In this document: piece by piece, positions 22,582-33,166 of the stretch | Layout: every line of letters begins with the position of its first letter | Numbering within the stretch: position 1 is the first letter of the stretch | Assembly: GCA_015680685.1 (NCBI GenBank) | Contig: MNCI01020872.1 | Span: 2,924-66,923 of the forward strand | Source: Gnetum montanum | Lineage: Eukaryota > Streptophyta > Gnetopsida > Gnetales > Gnetaceae | Length of the DNA stretch: 64,000 nucleotides | Direction: 5' to 3' | Translations under genes and position numbers: made by a program | The notes under the pieces: generated by a model | What the model saw: the letters and a program-made list of their open reading frames with translations, nothing else | Database searches by the model: none | What the model was told of the DNA's origin: nothing

Positions 22582-25019
22582 TTTACTTTTATTCTCCATC
22601 AGGACAAACAACTGTGGTGGAGAGATTTGCAAGGTAACATTGTGTTACCCCTAGATCGATCAATCTCTCGCATGCTTTTCCATGCCTTGGTACAGATTGG
22701 CATGCAAGAACATTACGATGAATATGTTGCAAAAGATTTTGACATGAGGGATTATTATCCCACTGATGCCCAACATATGAGATACTTAAGGTAGGAGACT
22801 CAACATGCTTTTTTGAAGGGCAAAGCGCCACACGTCCTTAGCGAAATAGGAGATGAGGAACCCCTTATCACGTGTTCTTTAGCAAAGGATGTTCCCCCTC
22901 CTAACGATGGTAAGAAGGATGAGTATCAGAACCTATGATCAATGATAGATATCCCTGGTTCTGATGCTCATGAACACTAGCTGTTCACAGAAAGAACAAC
23001 CACTTATGCTAAGGACGGGCACTTGGATCATCATAACGATAGGGCCGTAGCAGCCGAAGAGAAAGTAAGAAACATCATCATGGTGATGGTTTCCCTTCTT
23101 CTTCCCCTTCTTCACATCACTCACCATCTCCTTCCACATCTGGGTGCAGCCACCATGAACATAAAAGGGAGGATAAAAGTAGGAAACATGAGAGACCTCG
23201 ACTGGAAAGTTAAGAGAGAGGACAAGGGCAAGGACGTAGGGAGAGTAGGGAACAATGTAGACATCACATGCGTCATGAAAGAGACGATCATGACAAGCCC
23301 CTACTCGCAACCTGAAGTATGCTTGACATAACGGAGGTAGTTAGGATCCCCATAAGGCATTTGAAAGATAGTCGGATCAAATGATTAGACATGAACAACA
23401 TCCCACAGTTTGAAGGGGGATACAATGCTGATCCGCAAAATCATTTACAGGCAATCCACGATGCCTGTGCCTTGTAGAATTTAGACAGTGAGTGGCAGAA
23501 ACTTAAGTTGTTCCCAAGGATACTCACTAAGGAAGCAGAGAGCTGGTACCAGTCCTTAGAACTGGAGACCATTAGGAGGTAGAGTACGATGCTAGAACTA
23601 TTCAACGAAAAATATCAGACGTACTCCAGAGTGTCCAATCTGCGTAAGTAGATCCAAGGCTAGAAGTAAGGTCATCACGAACTCTTGGATGCTACCATGG
23701 TCCACTATTACACATTGTTATATCGTTGCCCGAGCCATGGGTACGCTCAGCGGGATCAACTTCGCCACATCGTGGATGGGCTAAGGAATGAAACAAGGAG
23801 AACTCCTGGGACTTATGCCCAAGGGAGACTCTCACAACTTAGAGCCCATGAAGTACAAAGCTTGTTGGAGCAAGTAGCAAACGAAGAAGATGAGCTACGA
23901 AAAAGGAAAAGTGTGGAAGAGTACAACCACGATCCCTCCCTTCGAAAGGAGGAAGTGAAGTTTTGTGATGAAGAGGATGAGTCACCACTCAAAGAGTTGG
24001 TGAATCGAAAAACTTTGCCAATCCAAAAATTAACAACTGAGGTATCGGCCAAAGTAGACCAAATGTGGGATTCCTTACACTCAAGAATTAAAATAGTCTT
24101 GAAAATTGTAGAAGAGTCTAAGGTAGAACAAAGTAGTGATAAAGGTAAGAAAAAGTGGAGAGATTTAGGCCCTGCACATAACAAGGGTAACGGAAAAATC
24201 ACTAACTCCGATGTGGTTGAGGATTCTGATTCAGACGATGATAGTGGATGTGGGGTCTGCTACTATGAACATCCTATGGGATGTTGCCCTATTATCTCAC
24301 ATCTGCAGGAGTCTGGGGTGTATGTGCTTAATTCAAGACTTAACCAATGACAAACACCCCGAAGGTTACCTTATCCACAAGGTAATCCAAGGCAATTCCA
24401 CCAACCACTAACATATTATCCAAGTGGAAATCCCCCACAGCCCATCGGACAGCATCAGCAGTGGCAATATCCACAGTCATGGGGGATGCCACTGCCAACA
24501 CAACAGTACCCTTACCAGCAGCCCGATCCTTATGGTTATTATGTGTAGCAGCCGATTTCTCCAAGTGACTCTATGGGTCACACAACTCCCAACTGTCACT
24601 ACCAAGTTCGAGAGTACTTCAGAAGGACTCCTTCTCCTCTGGGAGACATCTCACACTCGTTCCATCCTCCTAATCCATCTGCACCTCTTCCACCACAAGT
24701 AGGTCCCATAACACCTCCTGCTCCAACAATGCAAGGGGAACTTCCTCCTCAACCGCAGCAACGTCAAGCTGCGAAAGCTGTAATTATCCAACCTGCTACT
24801 GGTTTTGACAACTGTAAAAAGAGAAGACCTTACTTCAAAACCAAAAGCCCAGAAAAACTCTCGCAACAACAAGCGGTTAAGGCCATGTACACTCCTCCAT
24901 CATCCAACACTTCGGAGCACCCTTCCATCCAAAATCAGAGCTTAACGCAGACAGTTATGTTAACGCATACTGTAACTGACTAGATCAAGGTAGGCCACCT
25001 TCCCAGGAAACTAACTGAC
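22582..25019 (+). pseudogene. gag of element F (long-N-terminus class)
   Basis: It opens in the HQDKQLWWRDLQGNIVLP module at 22590 and continues to DMRDYYPTDAQHMRYLR. A Ser/His/Arg linker follows (22,960-23,330, frameshifted), then the gag core at about 23,340-23,870, open from 23685 (YYTLLYRCPSHGYAQRDQL). A charged coiled segment comes next, then a zinc knuckle at 24249-24287 (CGVCYYEHPMGCC) and a Pro/Gln-rich tail open at 24573-24983. The long open frames 23685-24350 and 24573-24983 make this one of the better preserved gags here, but frameshifts and stops remain. Confidence 0.82.
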
Positions 25020-25268
25020 AAAATTTTAGGGTTGTAAGCTAAAAACATTTTAGGGTTGTAAGCTGAAAAAATCTTTTGTGTTGTAAGCTAAAAAAATTTT
25101 AGGGTTGTAAGCTAAAAAAAATTTTAGGGTTGTAAGCTGAAAAAAATTTTAGGGTTGTAAGCTGAAAAAAAATTTTGTAAGCTGAAAAAATTTTTAGGGT
25201 TGTAAGCTGAAAAAAAATTTTGGTTGTAAGCTAAAAAACTTTTTAGGGTTGTAAGCTAAAAAAATTTT
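25020..25268. repeat. Tandem array of about 24-25-bp units containing TTTAGGG
   Basis: About 11 imperfect units of the form A5-8, TTTTAGGGTTGTAAGCT. Most contain TTTAGGG, the plant telomere motif; a few have lost it (TTTTGTAAGCT, TTTTGGTTGTAAGCT). It begins exactly where element F gag stops and ends where the 3' flank of the Penelope-like RT begins. In the orientation of that RT the array would be a 3' tail. Confidence 0.9.
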
Positions 25269-25401
25269 GCTGTGATCTTATGCGGAAGGTGGAAGTATGG
25301 TTAGGGAATGGAAAGGAATTGGAGGAAAGCAGAGAAAGTAGAAAAAGAATGCTAAATGGAACAAAATATGAAAGATGAAAATAGGCTCTAAGATGACATG
25401 A

Positions 25402-25455
25402 ACAACTCAACGTTTTGAACACAAAACATTTTCGGGGAGTCTCAACCCTCTTCAG
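25402..25455 (-). ncRNA. Hammerhead-ribozyme-like motif in the 3' flank of the Penelope-like RT
   Basis: On the minus strand the core CTGAAGA (25449-25455) is followed by GGG...CCC, which could form a 3-bp stem II, and then GAAA. After that comes a 9-bp hairpin with a TGTT loop (25422-25430 paired with 25409-25417, one G-U). This matches CUGANGA - stem II - GAA - stem III of a hammerhead. The base after stem III is G, which is not allowed at the cleavage site, and stem I is weak, so it is at best a decayed ribozyme. Confidence 0.35.
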
Positions 25456-25664
25456 TATGTTTTCTACGATGAAATGTACAATGTCACAAGAGCCCAATTG
25501 CTCAATTTATAGATCCCCAACTTGACCGGATGAATTTAAAAATTGGAAATAACCCAACTTTGGAAAATTAAACCAGCCCACCTCATTCAAGCCAAAGTGG
25601 GGGTGGGGGTCGAGCACTTGAACTTGTTCCGAATAAGCAAAGAATGCAGCTTTTTGGGATTACG

Positions 25665-26401
25665 CTAGCACGAGATCAAATCTGGAATGACGTCCTTGAG
25701 TTTCGGATCTTTTTGTCGAAGCTGACTCAGTATAGGGTTTAGGAGTGCCCTCACATTCAAGGATTTAGTGGAAGGACTAAAATCCAATTTGAAGACGAGA
25801 GGGGTCCAAATCCTACAGACGCCATGACTTTGCTGAAGTCTCTCCAGAAGTGATCTATGGGAAGCAGCAGGAACCAAGCCAAAGCATTTGAATAGCAACT
25901 GAGAAGGATAACCCCGAGCCCGAAGCCTGAACAACAATTATCGCTGAATCTGCTGAAGATCGCTGAGGTAGGATTTCCTAAGCAAGTACCGTTTCAGCTC
26001 CACGATAATAAAAGCCTTCTTCTGATGAAAAGGATGCCAAGAGGAGAAGGGGATGTACTGATAAGCATTCAAAGGTTTTTGGTAACACTTGGTGGACAAA
26101 ATACCAGTGTCAGCAAAATGAGAACCTTCGAAAAAAGTAACATCCAAAATATTAACCATGGAGACTGAAATGGTGGGAGTAATGTTTATGGATGGATAAA
26201 CATTACTGTACCTTTCAAGCAAGGTACAAAGGGAATCCTCAAAGCCACTCCAAATGCCAATAGCATCATCGATAAACCTTTTAAAATATAAAAGGTTATT
26301 GGACCAAGGAGCAACGAAAACTTGCTTTTCCAAGTGACACAGGAAAAGACATGCGTAAACAAGTTCCGAGCAATGGATATGTTTTTATAGGAGTAATGCA
26401 A
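25665..26401 (-). pseudogene. Penelope-like reverse transcriptase fragment
   Basis: The frame 26333-25665 reads about 221 codons with a single internal stop (TAA after QQIQR). Upstream, 26401-26334 continues in another frame (ARNLFTHVFS), so one frameshift is present. Motifs in order: LLYFKRFIDDAIGIWSG, which holds the catalytic DD; a hydrophobic NILDVTFFEG; TKCYQKPLNAYQYIPFSSWH; a Lys-rich FIIVELKRYLLR; and FRLRARGYPSQLLFKCF. This order (FIDD box, then YQKP...HP, then the E-L-x-R block, then RGYP) is what I know from Penelope-like and related RTs. The fingers part of the RT and any endonuclease are absent. Confidence 0.62.
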
Positions 26402-26473
26402 TAAGTTTTTTTGGATCTTGGAGGTGCATCTTGAATATCTAAAAATCTTCGATGCTTGACTTTCATTTTGTTA

Positions 26474-26650
26474 GTGAGGCATAGCTCGATTGGTTAGAAC
26501 ATATGGCTTGTAGTTGTGCAAGTCACACAGGTTTGATCTTGATAGGGCTATCTTGAGATGTGCTGTTTACGGGTATGGTAAAAATATACATTTAAATTAT
26601 GGTGTTAGGTAGTCATTGGGTTATAGAAAATCATTGTCAAATTCTTCATC
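26474..26650 (+). mobile_element. tRNA-derived SINE-like sequence
   Basis: TAGCTCGATTGGTTAGA (26482-26498) is a good Pol III A box. GGTTTGATCTT (26530-26540), about 33 nt after the A box, is a B box close to GGTTCGANTCC. The rest does not fold into a full tRNA, and an unrelated body continues to about 26650, as in plant tRNA-derived SINEs. The 3' limit and any target duplication are not clear. Confidence 0.6.
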
Positions 26651-26862
26651 CACCTTAATGATATAGTACATGTTAGGATAAATGCACCGATGATAATGAT
26701 GATGTTCAATTTTCATTTTAAGGAAAAAAATATATATTTTCAAACATGCAGTAATTCTTTTTGGAATTATATCCTAATTGTTTTGTTTCATGATGTCAAG
26801 TTGGTAACTAGCTTTTTAATGATATCATTTCAAATGAAATATTATAATTTTCATGTTTCGTA

Positions 26863-26945
26863 CAAGGAGGTGAAGCAAAACTTCTAGTCGAGGACTGGAA
26901 GGAGTTGTAAATGATCTTAAAGAAGCATTGCAGAAGTCTCCACAG
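26863..26945 (+). CDS. P58IPK: P58IPK exon (TPR end), frameshifted
   Basis: GGEAKLLVEDWK is followed, after a single missing base near 26902, by GVVNDLKEALQKSPQ. The start of the exon is approximate. The donor after CCACAG is GC rather than GT. Confidence 0.72.
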
Positions 26946-27506
26946 GCATGGAAATTCTCTAGCTTTTTATTTTCTTATTTTTATATTAACGGAAAAGTGT
27001 TCTTAACAGAACTTGTTCTTATTGCTATTTTTCTATTCGTTACTATATGGAACTCTTTGCGTTAGAAACTTAAAGATTATTAAGGCAACTATTATAGTTA
27101 TTGATAATTCTTTTTATAGTCTAGTTAACATTTACAGAAGGCCTTTAGGATCATTTCAATGGATGAACCCATAAGTCATGAATTTTTGTAAGACCTAATT
27201 AACTAACTGAGAATCTTTGGTGAAGTTGCAAATAGCTCCACTAAAATATAATTTTGATGTTCAATTTCTTTATTATAACTTATTGTATTGGACAATGCAA
27301 GAAAATATGATGTTCATCTTCAAAACAATTCTCCATACAAAGCCAACATGTACGCCCAAGTTTTGGAATGGCAAGCCCATCTCTTTGTCTGTATGATAAA
27401 CAATCAGTTTCATTTCATTTAAAGATGCTATTATTTATCTCTCTAAAGGCATTCGTCTCTTCTTCAGCCATTAATTTTTTTTAATGACAATTTCTTTGAT
27501 TTCCAG

Positions 27507-27725
27507 GATATGAATATTAGAGAAGCATTAATGCGAGCAGAGCGTTCGTTAAAGTTGAGCAAACGGAAAGATTGGTATAAAATTCTTGGAATTTCACAAA
27601 CATCATCCATGGCTGAGATAAAACGAGCATATAAAAAACTAGCACTTCAATGGCATCCCGACAAAAATGTAGAAAATAGAGAAGAAGCCGAGGCAAAATT
27701 TAGAGAAATAGCTGAAGCATACGAG
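27507..27725 (+). CDS. P58IPK: P58IPK exon with J domain
   Basis: Preceded by TTTCCAG and followed by GTAAGC, with exactly 73 codons. It carries the J domain from DWYKILGI through helix II to the HPD loop (WHPDKN, 27651-27668) and into helix III ([14 protein letters not shown]). Confidence 0.9.
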
Positions 27726-28014
27726 GTAAGCTTTGTATTTTCAAAGTGACTAAAGTTTTCAAAATGATTTGTTGTATAGATCTTTTTTTTATTGTAATAG
27801 AATGACAGAATTTTTGAATGATTATCATTATTAATGCATACAGAGATACAAGGGAATTATGGAAAAAATACTGCCATTTGATAATATATTCTAATATAAG
27901 CGAACTTTTCATATTTTATTGTTGTTTGTAATTTTTTAATTGCGTAGAAGCTTCAGCTTCGGCGTTCTCTCATTATTTTGTAATGACGATACATCATTTG
28001 AATTTCTTTTTAAG

Positions 28015-28173
28015 ATTCTTGGAGATGAAGAGAAACGGATGAAGTATGATAGGGGTGAGGACATCGAAGAGCATCCAAATATGCACAATCCATTTGGAGG
28101 TGGTCAACCATTTACTTTTCACTTTCAGGGTGGCCATCCTGGTGGCTTTGGTGGCTTTGACTTTGAATTTTAA
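28015..28173 (+). CDS. P58IPK: P58IPK terminal exon
   Basis: Preceded by TTTTTAAG, in phase with the previous exon. It encodes ILGDEEKRMKYDRGEDIEE, then a Gly/Phe/His-rich tail with FTFHFQGGHPGG, and stops at TAA 28171-28173. The tail length is normal for plant P58IPK. Confidence 0.9.
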   Translation: MLGDEEKRMKYDRGEDIEEHPNMHNPFGGGQPFTFHFQGGHPGGFGGFDFEF

Positions 28174-30402
28174 TAACAAATGAAACTTTGCCTTCTCATT
28201 GGCATTCTGATTCTTCTGTTGATCAATCACCAAATTTAGAGATGAGTTCATCATCAATTGGCCCATTGTTGTGGCTAAACTTGTAAGAATCCTGAAATGA
28301 GAGATAGATGGGCTTAAATAGGTAGAGACTGCTGATCAAGCGATGATTTTTCAATCCAGAATCTGCAGCCCATGTAAAATGTTTGTCCCATAGTTTAGTT
28401 CATCGTCCATGATTTGGTCATGGTCAACGAGATCCTCCCTCGGACGCTGAAAACATTCAAGTATTTCCTTAATGCCAATTTTGAAAATGTTTTTCTCAAG
28501 ACAATTTATTGAGAGAGAATTTTGAATTATTTTTTGGCAAATTTTGCTATAATTTGATAATTTTTCTTTTTGAATTTTTTAAGTTCCTACGTGCTGTGGA
28601 TTTTCTCCGGTCTAAATCCTATTCGATAAGTTTTTTTAAAGGGCCACTTTTGATGCAAATTTGAAATGGGTGATGTATTTAAAAATGAAATGAAATGAAA
28701 TTCTCTATTTTTCAAGGAAAATTCGTGTTTTATTGTACCATTTGGTTACTTTCGTACCAATCCATGCAGCAGCACAATTTCCAGAGGCAAATGCAAAGTT
28801 CGGCAAAGTTCGGCTCTTAGAATGTAGGAAAAGAGTCCTACATCTTCAAAATTATAGAACTCGAAATCTAGCCTGAAAGAAGTATGATAATTCAAACCAT
28901 TGCATGACTAAATTATAGAAGTCTTAATTTTAGGAGCTCACCAATTTTAACTTCAAACCATTGCATGACTAAATTTGGTGTTAATTTGTTATCAACGTAG
29001 GTTATTAATGCTAGCGGGCTATGCTATGCATAACGTAAAAGAGAGTCTAAAATTAAACTAAATTAGGTAGAGTTGGATAAGTGTTTAAACTTGATGTAAT
29101 CACATGTAAAAGACTCTGCTTGAAATTGAGATTCAACTTTGGACAATTTATTGAAATTAAAATATATGAAAGAGATTCATATGATTTGGTACTTTCCATT
29201 GTAGTTCTAAATAGAAATACAAAAAGTGATTTGGTACTTTGCTATGATTAAGAATTTTATATTAAGTTAAAACACAACAGTAAAGAAAGATAACATATAA
29301 TTGGTAGTTTTAAATAAAAGATGTTCAATAATGGTTTTGCAGTAGACATAAATCAAAGTAGAGCAACAAACCAAAGAGAAAGGTATTGTATATCAAACCT
29401 ACAATATGCAAGGTATTGTATAATAAAACTACAAGATGCACATCTATGATAATAGTGAATACATATCTAAGATGCATTAAATTCAAATAAGGGCCGATGT
29501 AAAAGCTACATGGTGAAAGGTCCTCGGGGTGTTTGGAGGATGTGTAGAGGGAGTGAGAAGGTGTTGTCCAGGGAATGCAAAAACCCAATTGTTAAATACA
29601 ACACTTAAAGCAAAAGACAAACCTTCATAAAGGGGTGAATATGAAAATTTGTCAACAATCAAATAAAGGGACAATGTCGAAGTCATCAAGCATCATTGTA
29701 GTAGGCACAAGGACGCGAGAGTTGGGTATTTTAACCCCACATTAACATTGATTCAATTCACATAAAAAGATTGTATAAGTAAAAGTTGCCAAGGGAATAA
29801 AAAACCTAGTGATTAAATGCTAAACTTAGGAAAAAAAAAGATGCCTTGAGATTATATTAGGTCTAGGCACATGAGACTTGGATATTGATAAGCTAGAATA
29901 GCGAGAATAGATGAACACTCATGTGAGGGGTTGCCTTACATTTTAGTTAAGTAGATGCAAAATAGCAAAGTAATTGTGTTGCCAAGGTTCTAGGCAAAAA
30001 TGACAAAGGCCAAAGCATAGAAGTAGGTATTCTATGTTTGTTGTAGGAGTTGCTATTATGAGATAGCTATTGTTCTTGGTTATTGAATAAGAGGCATCAA
30101 GTGGAAGTAGTATTAGGAACTAGTAAGATTACTGTTGCAATAATGCAAGCATGAATGGGATAACAAATAGTGTAATAAAGTAAGAGGAGGTAGGGGGCAC
30201 AATGTGTCAAACCCTAAAAAAATATTAATAATGAACAAAGAAAATTTAGAGTACATCACAAGCTTGACATTGAGTAGATATCATAAAGAAAAACATGGAA
30301 AAAAAATTTCTAATTTTAGGATTGTCTACTCAAGTGTATAACCTTTCAATTGAAACTTTGAAAAAAATAAGTTAAGACAATTAATTATTAGTAGTTGATA
30401 AG
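28174..30402. other. Intergenic AT-rich DNA downstream of P58IPK
   Basis: Contains the presumed 3' UTR of P58IPK and otherwise no supported gene. Small direct repeats are visible: TTCAAACCATTGCATGACTA at about 28891 and 28952, and an imperfect 30-bp tandem pair around 29378-29441 (AGGTATTGTATA...CTACAA). Confidence 0.6.
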
Positions 30403-31266
30403 TGATGAGGTACCCCTATGCCCAACCATACAAATCACAAGCATTCACGCATGATCTGGTCGAATTCTGTGGATGGGACTAGTTGTGTGTCTAAATTGTT
30501 ATGCCTTGATTGTAGTTCATTGTCTTCCCACTTGGACTAGTGGTAGCTTTGTCATGTATGGTTTAGTCCAAAGTGAGGCCTATGATTCTTGATGTTGTCT
30601 ATCTTTAGGCTACTCCTAATGATAATAAAGAGATTAATTAATTAAGCTAATTAACAAGGGAAAGTAAAGTCTAAACTAGTCTATGTGTGATGAGTATCTG
30701 TTCATAATCGTCCGCACATGCCTTGAACTTCATGTAACTACCGCTGGGATTACCAAGCATATGTCACTGGGCCTACCAAACGATACACTACTGGGTTACC
30801 AAGTAATTACACTTACGCACTTGCGATTAGCTATACTCATTCTACTTAATGACAGGAATAATAAAGAGCAATAAATGGAAACATTAACTAAGGAAAACAG
30901 TAAACAATTAAACAATATAAATAAATAATAAAGTTAAGTGGATGCTACAATGATGGAAGTAATCTTGATCTTTATTGCTGAACATGCAACGTGTCCAAAT
31001 ACATTACACTCGAATAAGGATGTCGTACAATAACTTAACATCATACTGCAGGCATGCACTAGAAATTAACAAGGCTTGAAATCAAAAATCTATAAATCTA
31101 ACTCTATCTTCTCTATTTCTTCTATTTTCTATATCCCAACTGTGCACCCAAGTGTGGTATTTATAGGCACACATGGAAGAGGCAATATTGGATGCTCGAC
31201 ATCGGAGGTTGTGCCCTAATATCGGATACCTGATATTGCAATGGACATTGAAAACATGACTCATCA
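30403..31266 (-). repeat. Solo LTR of the same family
   Basis: 864 bp from TGATGAGG to CTCATCA with neither a PBS nor a PPT next to it, so a solo LTR left by LTR-LTR recombination is the simplest reading. Flanks ATAAG and GTAGG agree at only 3 of 5 bases. TATTTATAG near 31159-31167 is the TATA box. Hexamers AATATT 31184, GACATC 31198, AATATC 31218 and GATATT 31232 keep the 14-20-14 spacing. Confidence 0.8.
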
Positions 31267-33166
31267 GTAGGGAGGAAGGTCCTAATTTTAACAAATTTTA
31301 CATCACTTTTCAACATCCATGCTTAAACTTAAAATAGCAAAAGTATTCAAGATAGAGAGCTATGGCTTAATACCAACAATTTTTTCAAAGAAGAAAGTGT
31401 TACCACTAGTGGAAGATATTCACCTCATCGCTGGTTATTGATCTTATGTCAAGAATCTTTACCATCAACTATAACCTTCTTGCCAACAGTAATTTTAATC
31501 TTTTTGTTAATAGTATTTTATAAGACAGAAAAATTTTCCTTACGAGCTATCTATCTAGGTTTCTTGATAATTTCTCTAGTACTAGCAAAAATATTCATAG
31601 GAGCTTTTGTCTTCTTTGGATTATGTATAACCATTTGATCATTTTTTATAATAGTGTAAGAAAGTATGCTTGACTAGTGGGTCAAATGCTACTCTCCTCC
31701 AATGTAAGACTAGAAGAGCATGGAAATTTCAAATGCATCGATGCTATCTTAACCATCCTTAAGCTATTAGCTAATTTTCATTATTGAAAAATCTTTCAAG
31801 CTTGTAAACATGTAATGCATTATTCAATTTATAAAATCTATGAGATACCAATTACCAAGGGAAAAATGGAATCGTATATGATCATGCAACTTGTTACTTA
31901 CGCTCCCACCTACTTTACTATTAGAAGTGTATGCCTCATTAGACATTTCTTGTTAGTAATTCTCATTGACCAATAATTAGAATGTGGGGGAAATAAGTCA
32001 TAGTGGCATGCTAGAAAATTGTTCCCTTGATCTTAAATTAGACTTGGAGCTCATGGGAGTTGAATCATGTAATGATGGTTAAGTTAGCATAGGATCTATT
32101 TGAAACTTCATGTTTCTTCAGCTCTTGTGTTAGAGGGGAGTAACTTTGAACCCACCAACATGTTATACTCTCTTACATTTAGGATTGATAATGAAAATAG
32201 TAGCCACGACCTAAGAAATAGGAAATGAGATTGTACTAGCTTTGACAAACAAGTCCTAGGTTAGAAATAGCTTGACATAAGGGTATTAACAACCATTGAA
32301 CCTAAAAGTGAATTATTCTTTCCTTGGTTTTTATGGAAAAATCATTATGTTTTTAATGAGTTCTTTTGAAAACATATAAATTATTAAAATGGAACTATAG
32401 TGAAGTCCTTTTTATAGCTTCCATATCTTTACATGGCAATGAAAAGTTTATCAATATTATTTTAGCCACTATTTGTGAGAATTTAAATCTAAGCAAAATG
32501 AAATCAAGCCTACAAAATTAGTGTGTTTTTTTGCATGCATTTATTAAAGGGTTTTGAAAGCTAGAAATTCTTTACACTAAAGAATTTTTTTAAAAAAATA
32601 ATTCATAATAAAATATCAAAGAGTATAGTCTTTACAAAGAAAATAATAAAAAAAATGTCAAGGGGGATGGGGTGAGGGAATTCTATGAGATTAGCTAAGG
32701 GCCTTGTCTAGGAAAATGTGGATTGGGCAAGGAAAGTGTGGGGACAAAGAACAATTAAAGCATATAAGAGTTTGTGGAATGGGAAAGAAGGGAAAATCTT
32801 TAAAAAAAAATTATTTTGTTGAGGTTATGATCTTTGCCACCTAGAATAATATTAAGAATAGCCTTAAGTGTTATTTCATAGAGTCTTTGGTGGTACCTTG
32901 ACAAAGGAGAAGTAAGCAATTGTGTGGTAGTTTATGTGGTTCATGAGGTACAACATCTCTCGCTAGAGCTTGTCTAGTTTGGAAATAAGAATAAAAAAAA
33001 ATGCTAAACCTAATGTTATAAAGTTCTAGCCCCCTTAGTTGAAATAAAATTTTAAAAAATAATGTTGGATAATGGAATTTCTAGCTTAGGAGATTAGCTA
33101 AGGGTAGTGTCTAGTAGATTTTGTTAAATTCCAACACCATACAAACCCTCAATTCTTATTAAGCAT
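31267..33166. other. AT-rich intergenic DNA
   Basis: About 1.9 kb with A-tracts and short open frames of low-complexity composition. No recognisable gene, RNA or element. Confidence 0.55.
33162..33166. repeat. Target-site duplication of element B (AGCAT)
   Basis: AGCAT precedes the element at 33162-33166 and recurs exactly at 40036-40040. Confidence 0.92.

Larger units (their letters stand above)
21613..25019 (+). mobile_element. Element F: LTR plus gag, truncated downstream
   Basis: A plus-strand copy of the family with a 5' LTR running into an N gap (22284-22581) and gag from 22582 to about 25019. In element B the gag continues directly into protease. In F the homology ends at 25019, just after the LPRKLTD codons, where a tandem array begins. 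No pol, PPT or 3' LTR is found, so F was cut by a deletion or rearrangement that brought in the Penelope-like segment. Confidence 0.8.
25269..26430 (-). mobile_element. Penelope-like retroelement fragment, 5'-truncated
   Basis: A minus-strand RT remnant (25665-26401) plus about 400 bp of 3' flank, which holds a hammerhead-like motif, and then the 25020-25268 array. There is no LTR and no PBS. The RT type is unlike the gypsy RT of element H or the caulimovirid RT further right. Truncation at the N-terminal side fits target-primed reverse transcription. Penelope-like elements are known from conifers and from the lycophyte Selaginella. Assignment rests on motif reading only; another RT family cannot be ruled out. 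Confidence 0.6.
26863..28173 (+). pseudogene. P58IPK: P58IPK / DNAJC3-type ER co-chaperone, last three exons
   Basis: Three exons (about 26863-26945, 27507-27725, 28015-28173) encode the end of the last TPR segment and the J domain of a plant DNAJC3 homologue. That protein is an ER-lumen co-chaperone which stimulates BiP ATPase and binds misfolded clients. Seen directly: GEAKLLVEDW, then [24 protein letters not shown], a WHPDKN HPD loop, and a Gly/Phe-rich tail ending GGFGGFDFEF. The first exon has a 1-nt deletion between EDWK and GVVNDLKEAL, and the intron after it starts with GC. No signal peptide or earlier TPR exons occur in the 26.4-26.86 kb DNA. Either upstream exons lie beyond the inserted elements to the left, or this is a truncated pseudogene. 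Confidence 0.85.

Noticed and set aside
22264-22794. Long open frames across 22284-22581 on both strands
   Set aside because: Most codons are N. Only the sequence after 22582 is real, and it belongs to gag of element F.
23813-24202. 129-codon minus-strand frame
   Set aside because: Antisense shadow of the open gag frame of element F.
25020-25268. Interstitial telomere array
   Set aside because: TTTAGGG is present but set in a 24-25-bp unit with GTTGTAAGCT, so it is not a run of telomere repeats. Treated as an element-linked tandem array.
25020-25268. CRISPR-like spaced repeat
   Set aside because: There is no unique spacer sequence between repeats, and the window is plant nuclear DNA.
26474-26560. 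Functional tRNA gene
   Set aside because: A and B boxes are present, but acceptor and anticodon stems do not pair properly. A SINE head fits better.
31438-31638. Hydrophobic 66-codon frame suggesting a small membrane protein
   Set aside because: AT-rich low-complexity DNA next to a solo LTR, with no homologue recognised and no gene context.
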